Source of the DNA: Erythroxylum novogranatense
Lineage: Eukaryota; Streptophyta; Magnoliopsida; Malpighiales; Erythroxylaceae
DNA: 64,000 nt
Assembly (NCBI GenBank): GCA_029891385.1
Contig: CM057224.1
Location: forward strand, 34,229,005-34,293,004
Direction of reading: 5' to 3'
A program made the translations under genes and the position numbers. Shown here piece after piece: positions 23,345 through 35,460 of the stretch; within the stretch, counting starts at the first letter, position 1; each line of letters starts with the position of its first letter. The notes under the pieces were generated by a model, which searched no databases, was not told where the DNA came from, and saw only the letters and a list, made by a program, of their open reading frames with translations.

Positions 23345-23922
23345 ATCTAAATAAGATTGGATAAAGTTATATCACAATTAACAATATAAGATATTACGTT
23401 GAATTAGAAAGATACATCCATATTCATAAATATCTTTTCTATACATCCATATTCATAAATATCTTTTCTATCTTTAGATGATTCTCACATATGATCTTTA
23501 TCCTTTAGAACTGATGTGTTATCCCATGTGATCTTATATACCACATCATCCAAGATCTGCCCTTCATAATACATTGGTCTGATCTAATGCTTACCCATAT
23601 CAAGTATGTTATCTATGGTCTATTCATTTGAGCATACACTAACTCTTTGGAGCTATCACATGTCTCTCTTATACGTGTGATCTAGTTATCTGTCAACCTA
23701 ATGTCCATCTTAAGCTAGCAATTACATATCCAAATCTTGCATCTTGTCGGAGACTTCTACCAATGCATGTCAACGCTCTCCTACTCTAGAGCTTTCGTTG
23801 ATAATGCCTATTTTTTCTTACTTTTTGCAAGTCTTTGTCTTTTTTTGCTAACTTGAGTGTCAAACATTGGTTAAAGCTCGCCAACATGCATGATTATGTA
23901 ATTTAGACTTAGGGTCTAACAA
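23345..23922. repeat. Dispersed repeat, copy 1
   Basis: This stretch shares a long series of diverged blocks with 26870-27152 plus 30784-31045: 'atgatctttatc', 'tgtgatcttata', 'catc..ccaagatct', 'cattggtct', 'ccatttgagcac', 'tctcaagcc..ctt' and 'atctggcatct..tc'. The copies are perhaps 70-80% alike by eye. Copy 1 ends near 'gggtctaaca' at 23922, which could be an LTR terminus on the minus strand, but no partner was found. Confidence 0.5.
23412..23470. repeat. Perfect tandem duplication of about 29 bp
   Basis: The unit runs from 'atacatccatattcataa' through 'atatcttttct' and is present twice in direct tandem inside the dispersed repeat. Copy 2 of that repeat lacks it. Confidence 0.85.
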
Positions 23923-24178
23923 TGTGAGAGGGTATAATGGTCAATATCACAATTAACATAACAAAGAAGCAATTGTATCACTTTACCAATTGTTAAGGAC
24001 ACATCATATAGGAAGTATTATATATAATATTTTGGCCCAAAATGAAAGTCCAGACATATCATTGTATTGGATGGAACAACAAAACTAAAGAATTGAGTGA
24101 CGTATCAATGAATAATACCAAAGAAAGAATAAGGGAATTAATTAAAAAAACTTGAAATCTAATGAAACATGTTCGTTG

Positions 24179-24699
24179 TGTAGGAAAATCCCGAGAGGAA
24201 CATCACATGTTCCAGCAGCGGAAACAAAAAATTTTATTCCCGGGACCTTCCCGAAACCCAGATCCCGTGTCGGTATGAAAACTCAAACTGAATAGCCAAT
24301 AGAGACTATCTCTAAAGGTATCCACGCAGAGATCGAAACCTAACCGGATCAAACACCTTTGACCGGGAATAGCTAAACAGAATAAAGCTGCTAGAGCCTA
24401 CCTCCGTCCTTGGAGAGCTTGAATCAACGTTGGAAAGCTTAGAGAAGAAGAGAAGATCCGATGATGCTTGAGGAAGAAGACTTGAAAATCACCTTTCCAA
24501 AGCAAAGCTTAACAATTAAGCTTTCAACTTCTTACCTTTGCAAAAACCTACGAAACCATCTCTTCTCATTGCCTTTTATATGTCTTGAACACTTTAAAGA
24601 CTCATAAAAGGCTTATGGTGGAGGCTTGTCCACGTTAGCCATTTATATATATATATATAAAGCTTAAAAGATGATCTTCTCCTTTATGCTTCCACGTAT

Positions 24700-24791
<92 letters not shown>

Positions 24792-26022
24792 CATATATAT
24801 ATATGTATATAATTGTTTAAGCGGTCCAACACACTGGGTCATCCTACCGCCTCTACCGGGTCCCAAGTATGGGATAAACCCCAAAACCTTTTTCAAGAAT
24901 ATCGATGTCACGATCTCATCGGGACATATCTCGATCTCATCGGGATCCATTTAATCCAGCTTGCTCTCCATATATTGGAACTCACCAAAACTATTTTACA
25001 ATTCTCCAAACACTCTTATCGTGTGACCCTTTAGGTTCCGGTTATGTTGGCCACTTAGATTAACAATTAATCTGAGCAAGTCATGAGCGGTATCTAGCAA
25101 CACATCATGACCCCAATTGACCGGAAAGTAATCGGTTTGATGAATTCATCACGAACCGATCACGAACCTTCCATGTATACAATTCTTGTGCAATTCGTCC
25201 TTTCATCATCCTATACCCCACTTGGTTATGAGTATGGCTAATATGTCAACTCTTACTAGACTAAGTCTAGCCCAAGTGAAATCGGTTCTGTCGAGGACTC
25301 ATTACTTTATATGTCCATGAAGACAATCTTCATGACATAGTCATGCTCGCCGAGACTTAAAGTAATGATCCCGAAAAGAGGCGTGGTATCTCTTCTGTTC
25401 TCACGTAGTGATGAATCCTTATTGGCTACTCAATTACCTTCAATACCTCAAACGCACCCAAGCACCATCCTATGAGTAACCTCCGGAAGGCCACAAGGAA
25501 TGGAGTCAAAGTGCAGGATCAAGATTCAAGATATCCTTGAGTACCTCAAGTCTAAGGATACTTGCACCATTGCTATGATGAGATTATCACCGACATTAAA
25601 TCCATGTGATGATCTCATGGCGAGTCATCCAATGAACTTACTACCACTAGTAAGCATCCATATGTCAACTCTAAATATCTCATATTTACGCTTCGAGATC
25701 CACCGCTTGATCCAATCAAGGAGTATGACATATGCTAGTCGTCCGGATTAATGATGTCCATCTCATTAATCCTATGACTAGGGAAAATTTAGATACTGAC
25801 ATAATTGCACATGATAGGAATCTCAAGATTATGATCATATCATAATTTCCTTCATGCTATGTCATATATCATGGACATCATTAATTTGATTAAAGATCAA
25901 TATCAATTCATAAAGAACATCAAATAAATGAAATATGCCTTTCTTTATTTATTCATAAAGTCTGTACATGACTATGAACAAAAAGCGCTAAAGGGGATTG
26001 CCTTTAGGGCACTACTCTAACA
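24179..26022 (-). mobile_element. Solo LTR, 1.84 kb, superfamily uncertain
   Basis: The termini are TGTAGG at 24179 and CTCTAACA at 26022, flanked by a perfect TSD CGTTG (24174-24178 and 26023-26027). On the minus strand it starts TGTTAGAGTAGTGCCC. No primer site, polypurine tract or coding region adjoins it, so it is read as a solo LTR. Its style is more like Copia LTRs than the gypsy LTRs nearby, but that is an impression only. It contains the microsatellite at 24701-24790. Confidence 0.75.
24701..24790. repeat. Compound (AC)n-(AT)n microsatellite
   Basis: About 11 AC units run directly into about 33 AT units, then decay ('aatcatatatatatatgtat'). It lies within the solo LTR and produces a low-complexity minus-strand frame that is not a gene. 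Its length is likely to be unstable and hard to assemble exactly. Confidence 0.95.
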
Positions 26023-26027
26023 CGTTG

Positions 26028-27152
26028 TTACTACATCAAGTTAACTATCTTGACGTTAACAGGCCATAATACATGATATGAATATAGAGTGAAAGGTCCT
26101 AACTGAAAAAGGTTCACAATTGTGTTACAAACATTTATATAAAGCTCTAGTAGCATCATCCATAGAAACAGAGACAAGAATAAGAGATGGCTTGGTTACA
26201 CAACTCAGTAACCACCACGAAGGCTAAGCAAGATGCAACGTAGATTCCTTTTGGATGTTATAATCAGTACGACTCCTCCCATCCTCGAGCTACTTCCCAA
26301 TATAGTATCTAAACCCTCCACCTTCAAAGTGATAGTTTTCCTAATCAGGGTCTTCACAAAGATTTACATCCCACCCTAAAATCGAAGCACCAAGTGAAGG
26401 GTCGACTCTGTTATAAAGGTTTTTTTTCAAGCATCAACTTATCCACTAGTTGTGCCAACCCTTTTTCACATCAATCTCACTTAGATCTGTTTAAGCAAGA
26501 TTCAGCCTTCACATGCGATCGTTGATCAATCTACTTGTTCTCGAATGCCTGACTACCTTTGTAGTGTTTAGCTCTCATACTCTTGCAAGAATACTACGAA
26601 AAAAACTAAATATTCATGGCAACAATAAAAACAAAAAAAGAGATATAGATAAAAACTAATCTTTATTACTTACCTCAAAGTATACAAAAAAATGCTCTCT
26701 CACATTTGAGTGTCTCCCACACTCAATATATAAAGAGTAAGGCTTAAATCAACTATTTATAGGCACCTCTAGATGACCAAGTTAAAATCTTAATAGAACT
26801 CTACTGACTAAGATCACATCTTATCCTTATCAGATTACATCACAATATCCAATATAATGACATCCCTATTCAATTAGGACTCTATCTAATATGATTAAGT
26901 TGCATCATAATAACAATACAAAAGATAAAATCTACCTAGGAATGATCTATCTATATCCACAAAGATCCTCCCGTATGATCTTTATCTCTTAAAGTTGATG
27001 TTCATCCACTGTGATCTTATACATCACACTATCCAAGATCTCCTCATTTCTATCCATTGATGAAGAGTCATCTAAGCTAATAGCACATTGGTCTTTCCAA
27101 TGCTTTCCCATACCAGCTTCATTAGCCATGGTCCGTCCATTTGAGCACATAC
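26028..27152. other. Intergenic sequence with dispersed repeat copy 2 (left half)
   Basis: No gene is seen. From about 26870 the sequence matches the repeat at 23345-23922 and is cut at 27153 by the Harbinger insertion. The remainder resembles decayed LTR or transposon DNA, but I could not find termini. Confidence 0.4.
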
Positions 27153-27754
27153 TAAGGGGGTGTTTGGTTTGAGGGTTTGGAAATGAAGGAATGGAATAAT
27201 AGTAAAAAATAGTATTTGCTTTGGGGTTTTCAATTTCAAGGGAATGGATTTATTCCATTAAATTTGGGAATCCACCAAACCCCCCAAAAGGGTGGGTATC
27301 AAGTTTTCATTCCAATTTGGGAATTCACAAACCATCAAACAACCGTCTTCTCATCTTCTCCTGCTCTCTTCTCTGATCGGGTTTCCTCGCTGTCGCTAGG
27401 TATCTGCTCTATTATCACGTTAAAAAGACATTCCAATCAGTTTATAATTGATTTCCAATAGGATTTTTCCATAGAAAGCTATTTTATTGGTATCATCATG
27501 CATTGGGTCTCGAGGCTAATCAGTTTATGATTGATAGTGTGTAAAATTATCTCCCTTTGGTTTTATGATGATTAAGCTGAAGTTGATTCTTTTATACTTT
27601 TAAAAAATGCAATGCTTATATAAATCTAATTTTAACATACTCTACTTGAATAACAATTTATACACTTGTTGCTTTTATGTCCCAGTCACATATTTCATAA
27701 CTTAATGACATTAGAATCTAACATTAGCTACCTTTAATTTCAATGTAGAACATT

Positions 27755-29119
27755 ATGGCACATACCCCTATCATAAGTAGACGATGCAAATTAATTCGAA
27801 ATGCTCGGATTATGGCAACATTGGTTAATGTATTCAATCTAGTTTTTGTTACTTGGTATCAAATGTTATTGATGCATTTGCACATTACGAGACCCCCATT
27901 GAAAATCAAAGAAGAAATCAAGCATGAAAGAATGAAATGGATGTTTAGGCTCACAAAATAATATGATACAATTTGTATTAGTGAGCTCCGAATGGATAGA
28001 CGTACATTTGGTATACTGTGTGAGATGGTAAGAGATATTGGAGGGGTAAAGGACACTAAGAACTCTTCATTAGAGGAAATAGTTGCTTTGTTTTTATATG
28101 TGTTGGCTCACCACAAAAAGAATAGGACAATTGGCTTACTGTTTCATCGAAGCGGGGAAACTATCAGCCGACACTTTAATAGTTGCCTTTTAGCAATCTT
28201 GAAATTACATGGAGTATTGCTTAAAAGACCTCAACCTATTACGGAAGATTGTGAGGACAACCGCTGGAAGTCTTTCAAGGTACCTTCTTGTTAATTTTTT
28301 TATTATAGGTTTGCATTTTTTTCAACCATTTAGTCTTACATTTTTTTTTCAAATGACAGGGTTGTTTAGGTTCTTTAGATGGGACGTTAATTAAAGTGAC
28401 ACCTCCATCTGATCAAAAATCACGGTATCGCACTAGAAAAGAAAATATCACAAAAAATGTGTTGGGTGTGTGTTGTCCAAATATGCAATTCATATATGTT
28501 TTGCCTGGTTGGGAGGGTTCGGCACATGATGGCCGCGTACTTCGTGACGCTATCAATAGACCTGATGGACTTAAAGTTCCTTGAGGTATAAGTACTTCAC
28601 ACACATATATATATATTAAAAAATTCATTCAAACTCTAATCTATGTATACTTGTGAAGGTTGTTATTATTTGGTGGACTCTGGTTACTGCAATGCTGAGG
28701 GGTTTTTGGCTCCATTTCGAGGTCAACGGTATCACCTTAATGAATTTCATGGTCATCGTCCACGGACACCACAAGAATATTTTAACATGAAGCACTCTAA
28801 GGCCATAAATGTTATTGAGAGATGTTTCAGGTTGCTAAAAGGACGATGGAAAATATTAGCTTCTCCTTCATTTTTTCCAATTGAAACTCAAGTGCGCATC
28901 ATTTTGGCTAGTTGTCTCCTACATAATTTGATAAGGAAGTACATGAGTGTTGATCCACAAGAGTTGGAGCCAGTTGAAGAAGATGATTTAGCAGATGATG
29001 ACCCCCTTGATAATGAATACTATGTGTCATTTATTAACCCTACACAAGAATGGGTTAACTTTAGAAATGATTTAGCAAATCAAATGTTTAATAGTTGGAG
29101 GGAGAGATTGAATCCTTGA
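27755..29119 (+). pseudogene. PIF/Harbinger transposase, two premature stops
   Basis: Three exons can be modelled: 27755-28279, 28360-28585 and 28659-29119. Introns 28280-28359 and 28586-28658 both have GT..AG ends. Total length is about 403 codons, usual for the family. All three catalytic acids are present: Asp in LGSLDGTL (28378-28380), Asp in GSAHDGRVL (28528-28530) and Glu in NVIERCFRLLKGRW (28817-28819). In-frame stops occur at 27959-27961 (TAA) and 28582-28584 (TGA, two bases before the second intron). Reading frame continues correctly across both, so decay looks recent. The product would cut and paste the element at its TIRs in the nucleus, with the Myb-like partner. Confidence 0.88.
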
Positions 29120-29305
29120 ATGTGTACTTGTTTCAACATTTTGTATAAACATTACTGTTTTATTTGTTTGAGATGTACTTTAAAAATGTGTACTTGTTTC
29201 ATTTTCTTACCATTGTTGTCTCTAAATTATGTTATTTTATTGTAGTTTTTTGAATAACTATATGAGTTATTGATTCTTGAACAAGTTTATGTTTTCTTTC
29301 TTAGG

Positions 29306-30446
29306 ATGGATCAAGAAGAATCTAGTCAAGTTTGGGGAAAAAATAAATGCTTTTGGACAGAAGAAGAGGTGCAAGTTTTGATTCAAATTCTTCAAGGAAT
29401 GGCGTGCGATCCTTCATGGAAGACAGATAGCGGGTTTAAGAGCAACTACATGGCTGAAGTACATCGAAAAATTATAGAAATAATGCCAAATTTTTCGAAG
29501 AAAGTTAATCCTCATCTTGAGTCAAAAATCAAATGGTTGAAGAACAAATTTCATTGCATCAATGATATGTTAAGGGAGAGCGGTTGTCAGTCGAATGATG
29601 TGGAGAAAAAAATTGCATGTGAGAAGCAATGGTTTGATAGTTACTGTCAGGTGAGCTATTCATACTTGTTCTCTTTAATCAAATTGGTGGACATGTGAAC
29701 TTATAGAATGAAAAAGTATACTAATTGAAGTTCCATTTTCTGTTTTTCTATTTTTTTAGACGCATAAAGAAGCAAAAGGAATGTGGGAATTTAAATTCCC
29801 ATACTTGAATCAACTTGAATCAATTTATGGAAGAGATAGAGCTACTGGGTTGAACGTTCAGGGATATGTGGATTCTATTCGAAATATGGAGAATGATCAA
29901 AATACAGTAAGTGGTGGTGAGTATGTTGGTGAATATGATTTATTATCTGACGAAGAAAACAATGATGTGTGTTTGGATTCGCAAGCAACTACAACTTACA
30001 CAAGCAACAAAAATGTGAGAAATGTGAGTGCAAAGCAGAAACAACCATCAAGCAGCAGTGGAGGGAATATAGCAAAAAGGAAGAAAATGTCGTCAATTTC
30101 AGCTTCCTTAGATGTCAGCGCACAACTGCGAGAAATCAATTCTGGTTTTTGTACTTTTGTGGAAGGCTTTAATAGCAATTTCGCAACCATAGCAAATGGT
30201 ATTGCAGATGAAAATTTACGTGACAAAGCTGCTTCTGAAAAAATGAAAGACGTGGTTGAAGAGTTAATGAAAATTGGCCTTCCAAGTGGTGATGTCTTTA
30301 AAGCAGCTAACATTTTCAGTTCAAATAAAGACAAGATTGATCTGTTCCTAAGCCTTCCCGTTGACATGCGAAGGCTTTATGTCTTAAGATGTTGTTTTGA
30401 TGCTTTATGTTTTAGGTACTATGAAAAATCTTGCTTTTTGTTTTGA
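29306..30446 (+). CDS. Harbinger accessory protein, Myb/SANT-like DNA-binding
   Basis: Two exons, 29306-29650 and 29760-30446, are joined across a GT..AG intron in phase 0 and give an intact 343-residue frame. The N-terminus (about residues 8-105) is a Myb/SANT-like domain with spaced aromatic residues (KCFWTEEEVQVLIQILQGM, WLKNKFHCINDMLRESG, KQWFDSYCQ). A Ser-rich, Lys-rich stretch near residues 200-225 (SSSSGGNIAKRKK) could be a nuclear localisation signal. A conserved-looking C-terminal helix region (DVFKAANIF, then LPVDMRRLYV) follows. In this superfamily the Myb-like protein is required with the transposase for transposition. I chose ATG 29306 over the in-frame Met at 29270 because MDQEESS fits the family style. 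The last ~20 residues may not be native. Confidence 0.85.
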
Positions 30447-30560
30447 TACTTTATGTTTTAAAGTTTATTTTGATGTTGTTTTGATGCTTTATGTTTTAGA
30501 TACTATGAGAAATCTTGCTTTATGTTTTGATACTTTATGTTTTAAGTTATTTTGATGTGT
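30380..30560. repeat. Tandem repeat, about 70 bp unit with internal sub-repeats
   Basis: Phrases 'ttttgatgctttatgtttta', 'gatactatga.aaatcttgct' and 'ttttgatactttatgtttta' recur about 2.5 times at the 3' end of the Myb-like gene. The repeat overlaps its final codons and 3' untranslated region. Confidence 0.8.
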
Positions 30561-30783
30561 TTTTATGCTTCATATTCCATTTTAAATATGATATAAAAAA
30601 TGGTATTATATTATCTTTCATTCCCATTAATGCAACAAACCAAACAACATTATTGGTATTAATACAGAAACCCAAGTTACAACCCAAACATCATTTTTCA
30701 ATTTTTCATACCCATTCCCATCCCCTTCTACTATTATACCCATACCTATACCCAACCCCGTGCTCAAACCAAACACCCCCTAA

Positions 30784-31103
30784 GTCCTTAGTCCATCAAG
30801 AATCCAACCTTAGTTAAGTTAACTTATACAAGGCCTGAAACTCTAACCAAAACTCGCACCACGCTTAATCTAACTTGTTAAGTCACCTTGGAACTCTCGT
30901 ATGCCATATTCATATGTATGATCCAGCTAACCTTCCACTCGATGTCTATCTCAAGCCTTCTTTTGGTCTCACTTCTAAATCTGGCATCTCGTCAAAGATT
31001 TTCACCAATGTGCACCAATGTATGTTAACATTTGGCATTGCCCCTTTATTAGAGCTTTAGACACATAAAATACAAAAAATCCTTAATAGGTTGAAATTAA
31101 CAC
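30784..31103. repeat. Dispersed repeat copy 2, right half
   Basis: This is the continuation of 26870-27152 after the Harbinger element. It matches the last part of copy 1 (about 23640-23820), including the 'tatgttaaca..tggcattgcc' and 'tagagcttt' blocks. No gene is present. Confidence 0.5.
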
Positions 31104-33593
31104 TGTTTTTCAATTTCTGGCAGATTCGACGTTTGGATCTTTGGATATTTTTATCTTGGGATCGGGTTATTAGAAAATTCTAAGATTTGGTAGGCATAAT
31201 CTTGACTCATTGAAGAATGTTTCCACTAAGTTTTAGAATTTTTGGAGCTGTCAGTTAAGAGCAGTAAATTTGTGAAAAGTGATATAAACAAGTCCATAAG
31301 AGGAGGACCAGCATTGGGCAGACCGAATTAAAGGCTACAGGAATGCATATAGAGGACAGCAAATCGCGGCATCGTTTTGTTTAAATCATGCTAGAGAAAG
31401 CCGTGGACCAAGGGAAAAATATTGAAAGGCAACGTACAAAGTAAGTTCTTAAAATGGTTCCATCAATTAGCTACTTATGGACAGGTAGCATGAAACACTA
31501 ACGCAACAAGAGAGGAGGCGTTAAGGAAACTGGAGGCTTGAACAAAATCACGCTAGGTGTGGGCAGCGTGAATGAGATAGCTGGGAAGGAAACAAAGCAG
31601 CAAATTAAAGGAGCAAAATCAAATCAGCTAAGGGGAAAATCAGCACAACACGTGGAGGAGCAACAGATATCACGCATGGAGACAGCTGGAAGGAAAAAAA
31701 AAGCCACCAACGTAATAGGGGTGGAAGACACGCACGTTAGCAGAGGGGGAAAAGCTCTCCAACGTTGGCTTGAGCTTAAGAAGAAAGACACATGTTGAAG
31801 TGGTGATATAGAGTGGAACGTTAGGCAGGTAGAGAGAAGAACATTGAAGACAGCTGGTGGGTTTTAGGAGAAAATGAAAATAACGTGGTAGCTGGTTTTT
31901 GGGGAGGGTGAATCAAGTTAAACCACAAAGCTCTCAAGGTGGACGTAGACCAATCAAGAGTAAGCAAGAAGACAGCTGAAGCATGCATGAAGAAAAGGAC
32001 GCAGACCACAAATGATTGAAATCAGCTGGAGGCATACGAGAATGGACAAAGAAAAAATCAACGAAGACGTGGACAGTTGTGGGAGAGGAGCAAGTTATTA
32101 AACATGATGTCGACCTTTATTGGTCTTGTCATGCTATAGTAGAAAAGAATGCACAGTAAAGAGAAGCTTGCATCAAATGGAAGGAACATAATCATGCATG
32201 AGACAAAGCAAAATGTAGAAAGCAACAGCCAAGGGAGGAACGTATAAGATGCAAGTATCAAAATCATTTAAAAGAGTCAAAATCCTTAATTGACGCAGCA
32301 ACAAAAGGAGACTAAGGTCAGAGATTGCGGCTGTGGAGTTTTGGAAGCTAGAGGTTATTATTTCATCAATGGGAGAGCAAATCAATTTAAAAACGCAAGT
32401 CATACACAAAGGCATCAGGGCAGCCGCATGAACGTAGGTGACGACAGAGAAGATTTAATTGTTTAATCAATTAAAATCAACAACAATCCAATGTAAATCA
32501 CGTAGAACACAGCATGAGATAAAACAAATCAAATGGACTGAGAAATGAACGCAATACGCGGACGCATGGAGGGAGAATAGTTGTCAGCTCAAGCATTAAA
32601 AAGAGGATAAACGTAAGAGAGAAAAGGGGAATTGGAGGTTGCACAGGAGTTGGAGGTTCCACCAGACAAGCAAGAACGTTACACACACTCCAAGCATCAA
32701 CGTAAAGGTAGGAGGAACCAAGAAATAAAAAAAGCGAGGCTGGGTTAGAGAAGCTAGCGAGGACACCGGAGGCAAAATTAAAGACCAAGCAATCACCAAT
32801 TGTTTTAATTTTTCTTCTACTCATTTCATATTTATAATGTTTGCTTTTATTATTTTCCTTGTTGCTACTGTTATTATGCGTAACTAATCCTTTCATTCTA
32901 GGATTTTAACTGAACCCTTGATATAATCTCGGTTAATTGGTATTTTCTCAGTTTAATTTCTTATGCCTGTTTTTACTTAAAGGTTTGATTATTGCAATTT
33001 GTTCTTAATGCTTTTCATAATTTGATCATCTATGAAATTGATTTTCTTAATCTTTGTGTAACGTAACAGGGAGCAATAGATTTGGAAAAAGATTGCAATA
33101 GCTTAGGATCACTTTCGTAGTGATTTGTGTCTAGGATCGGGAGATACCTATCCACCCTAAGTAACCACATTAAGATTGATTCGATAAAGCTATCATCGAA
33201 TTATCACAATTTACCATAGAAATATAGGAAATTGGTTCGATGATTAGGATTACTAATGATCCTGGAGGGCTTAGTAGTTAATTCTGAATCTTAGGTTATC
33301 AAACCCGGTATATGAATTAACTCGAGAAAATTTCGACACCGAGGTAAAATCAAAAGGGAAGTTAAATTCCTATATTTTCATTCCATCGATATTTCTTATA
33401 TTTTTATCTTGCGTTAATTCTCGTTTTTATTTCATTTTTCAAACAACAACAATCATTCTTTTCTTTAATTTTTATGTTATTAACTTAAATTAGAAGTTAT
33501 TACGAGTATTACTTTTTAACTAATTTGGTCTCCGTGGGATCGATATTTTTACTACTTGACGATAGAAACGTGCACTTGCGTTTACGATTAACA
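31104..33593 (+). repeat. 5' LTR of the Athila-type element (left border tentative)
   Basis: The right end (TTAACA at 33593) is set by the primer-binding site seven bases downstream. The left border is tentative: TGTTTTTC at 31104 gives a matching TGTT..AACA pair and coincides with the end of the dispersed repeat. Length would be about 2.49 kb. The plus strand is markedly purine-rich from about 31240 to 32800, and the last 700 bp is AT-rich. Several minus-strand frames in the purine-rich part are spurious. No TSD can be tested because the 3' LTR is off-window. Confidence 0.5.
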
Positions 33594-33599
33594 AGTTTT

Positions 33600-33617
33600 T
33601 GGCGCCGTTGTCGGGGA
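33600..33617 (+). other. Primer-binding site, tRNA-Asp type
   Basis: TGGCGCCGTTGTCGGGGA is the primer site known from Athila and related plant gypsy elements. It marks the start of the internal region. Confidence 0.9.
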
Positions 33618-33701
33618 CCAATTTTTAGTTTTAATATTGATACTTGTTTTGATTTTTTTTTTAAGTTTACTTACGTGTCTCATTTTGTTTTTATTGGGTA
33701 G

Positions 33702-35460
33702 GTGATCTGCATGCTCACCCGCTCTAAACCGATCCAACCCATACGTGATCCTGAAATAGAGAGAACGTGTAAAGCGAATCGGAGAAGAGTTCGAGAACAA
33801 AGAGCAGCTGTAGCCAACATGGCCAACAATAACGAGACACCCGAACAAACGGCCGAACAACTCCAAAATGAAGAAATACGGAGACAAGTTCGAGAGGAGA
33901 TGGAAGCCGAGCAAAGACAATTGGAACGAGCACGAAGTTGCTTAGATTTCCATACACCTACTTTTGATGAGAGAACGAGTATAGCTCACACTCGGATTCC
34001 AGCCACTCAAACTTTCAAAATCGACGGAGCGGTCATGAATTACTTGAGGGACAAACCTTTCACCAGAGTGGCATCCGATTGTCCCATCACGCACCTCAAA
34101 AATTTTCTCGAAATTGCCGATAGCTACCAAGTAGCAAATGTGTCAAATGAGCAAATGCGACTAAGGCTCTTTCCATTTTCTTTTGCAGGTGCAGCCAAAG
34201 AATGGATGTGGGATGCAAACCCAAAGGGTTCGTTGACGACGTGGGGCGAATTAAAGGACAAATTCATGAGAAAGTACTTCTCACCAGCAAAGACTCACAA
34301 GCTCAAAATGGAGATTATCAACTTCAAACAATCCGAGATGGAGTCATTAGCTGAAGCCTTTGAATGATTCAAAGAATTCCGAAGGAAGTGCCCACATCAC
34401 GGGATTCCTCCATCATCTCTGGTCTCTCATTTATATCATGGGTTGACTCTCGCTACGGCAAGTCAATTGGATACAATTGCTGGAGATACGTTCTTAGAAC
34501 TCAATCCCGATGACGCTATATCGTTAGTAGAAAAGGTTACTGCTAACAACTGTAGGGTTTATGAAAGAGGAGGATCTCAAGCTACGCGGAAAGCCCCAAG
34601 TACGTATGAAATCAATCCCTCAGAATTGATGGATGCCAAGATCTCGAATATGTGCAAGAAAATTACAGACACTGTTTTGAAACAACTTAAACCCATAACA
34701 AAATAGGTAAAAGTCGTAAGATTTACTTATGATTATTGTGGTGAAAGTCATCATTATGAACAGTGTCCAAACGTCAAGCCACCTACCGAGACGGTAAATT
34801 ACTTCGGGAATCAAAAAGCTCCATATAATCAAAATGCAAACAACTACAATTCAGGAGCAAGAAATTACCCTCCAAGGCAAAATCACCCATCGGGATTCCA
34901 AACGCAACAACAAAATTGGCAATATCAAAACCAACCACAAGGACAACCTCCAAATACATCCAACCAAGCATCATTGGAGAGTATATTGGGGAAGTTCATG
35001 GAGCAAAGTGGTCAGAGAATGGTCAAACTTGAAGAATCAAAACGGAACTTGCAAACTCAAATGGGACAAGTGATTGAAGCTTTAAAAAGTCGTCCTCAAG
35101 GAACATTTCCAAGTGACACTGTGAATCCTCGGAAGGAACAACTTCATGCCATCGTTCTTAGGAACGGAAAAGAGGTGGATACAACACCAACTCCCAAAGG
35201 GAAAGAGGTATGTATAAATTCTGAAAATTCTAAAATTTTGTGGGATGATGTTGTTATTGATGTTGATAGATCCATGAAAAAAGAGGAGGAAGAAAAACCA
35301 AGGGAAGACAAGGAATAAAAACAACCGAGGCAAAGACCATATCCTCCACCGCCATTTCCTCAAAGGCTAGCAAAGCAAAAACATGAAAAAGGGTTTGAAA
35401 AATTTATGGATGTTTTTAAGAAACTAACAATTAACATTCCGTTTGCTGAAGCTTTAGAAA
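33702..35460 (+). pseudogene. gag: Athila-type gag
   Basis: One reading frame runs from Met 33702 through the whole gag, interrupted by in-frame stops at 34365-34367 (TGA), 34704-34706 (TAG) and 35316-35318 (TAA). Visible parts are a basic, Glu/Gln-rich N-terminus, the capsid-like core (about residues 85-300; PFSFAGAAKEWMWDANPKGS), a zinc knuckle at about 34730-34765 in which the first Cys position reads Tyr (TYDYCGESHHYEQC), an Asn/Gln-rich linker and a charged C-terminus. With three stops and a broken knuckle it cannot produce normal Gag. The surviving frame between stops shows decay mainly by substitution. Confidence 0.85.

Larger units (their letters stand above)
27156..30780 (+). mobile_element. 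PIF/Harbinger DNA transposon, structurally complete
   Basis: The element has perfect 18-bp terminal inverted repeats, GGGGGTGTTTGGTTTGAG at 27156-27173 and its complement at 30763-30780. A 3-bp TSD TAA lies at 27153-27155 and 30781-30783, as known for PIF/Harbinger. It is 3625 bp long and carries the two genes expected of an autonomous member, both on the plus strand: a DDE transposase (27755-29119) and a Myb/SANT-like protein (29306-30446). It interrupts a dispersed repeat whose halves can be rejoined. The transposase has two in-frame stops, so this copy is probably not autonomous. Confidence 0.93.

Noticed and set aside
24699..24950. Frame with runs of Ile-Tyr and Val-Cys
   Set aside because: It is a translation of the AC/AT microsatellite.
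29996..30367. 123-codon minus-strand frame
   Set aside because: It is antisense to the well-supported Myb/SANT-like gene of the Harbinger element.
34974..35318. Considered as an independent small gene
   Set aside because: It is in the same frame as the Athila gag upstream and is only the stretch between two nonsense codons.
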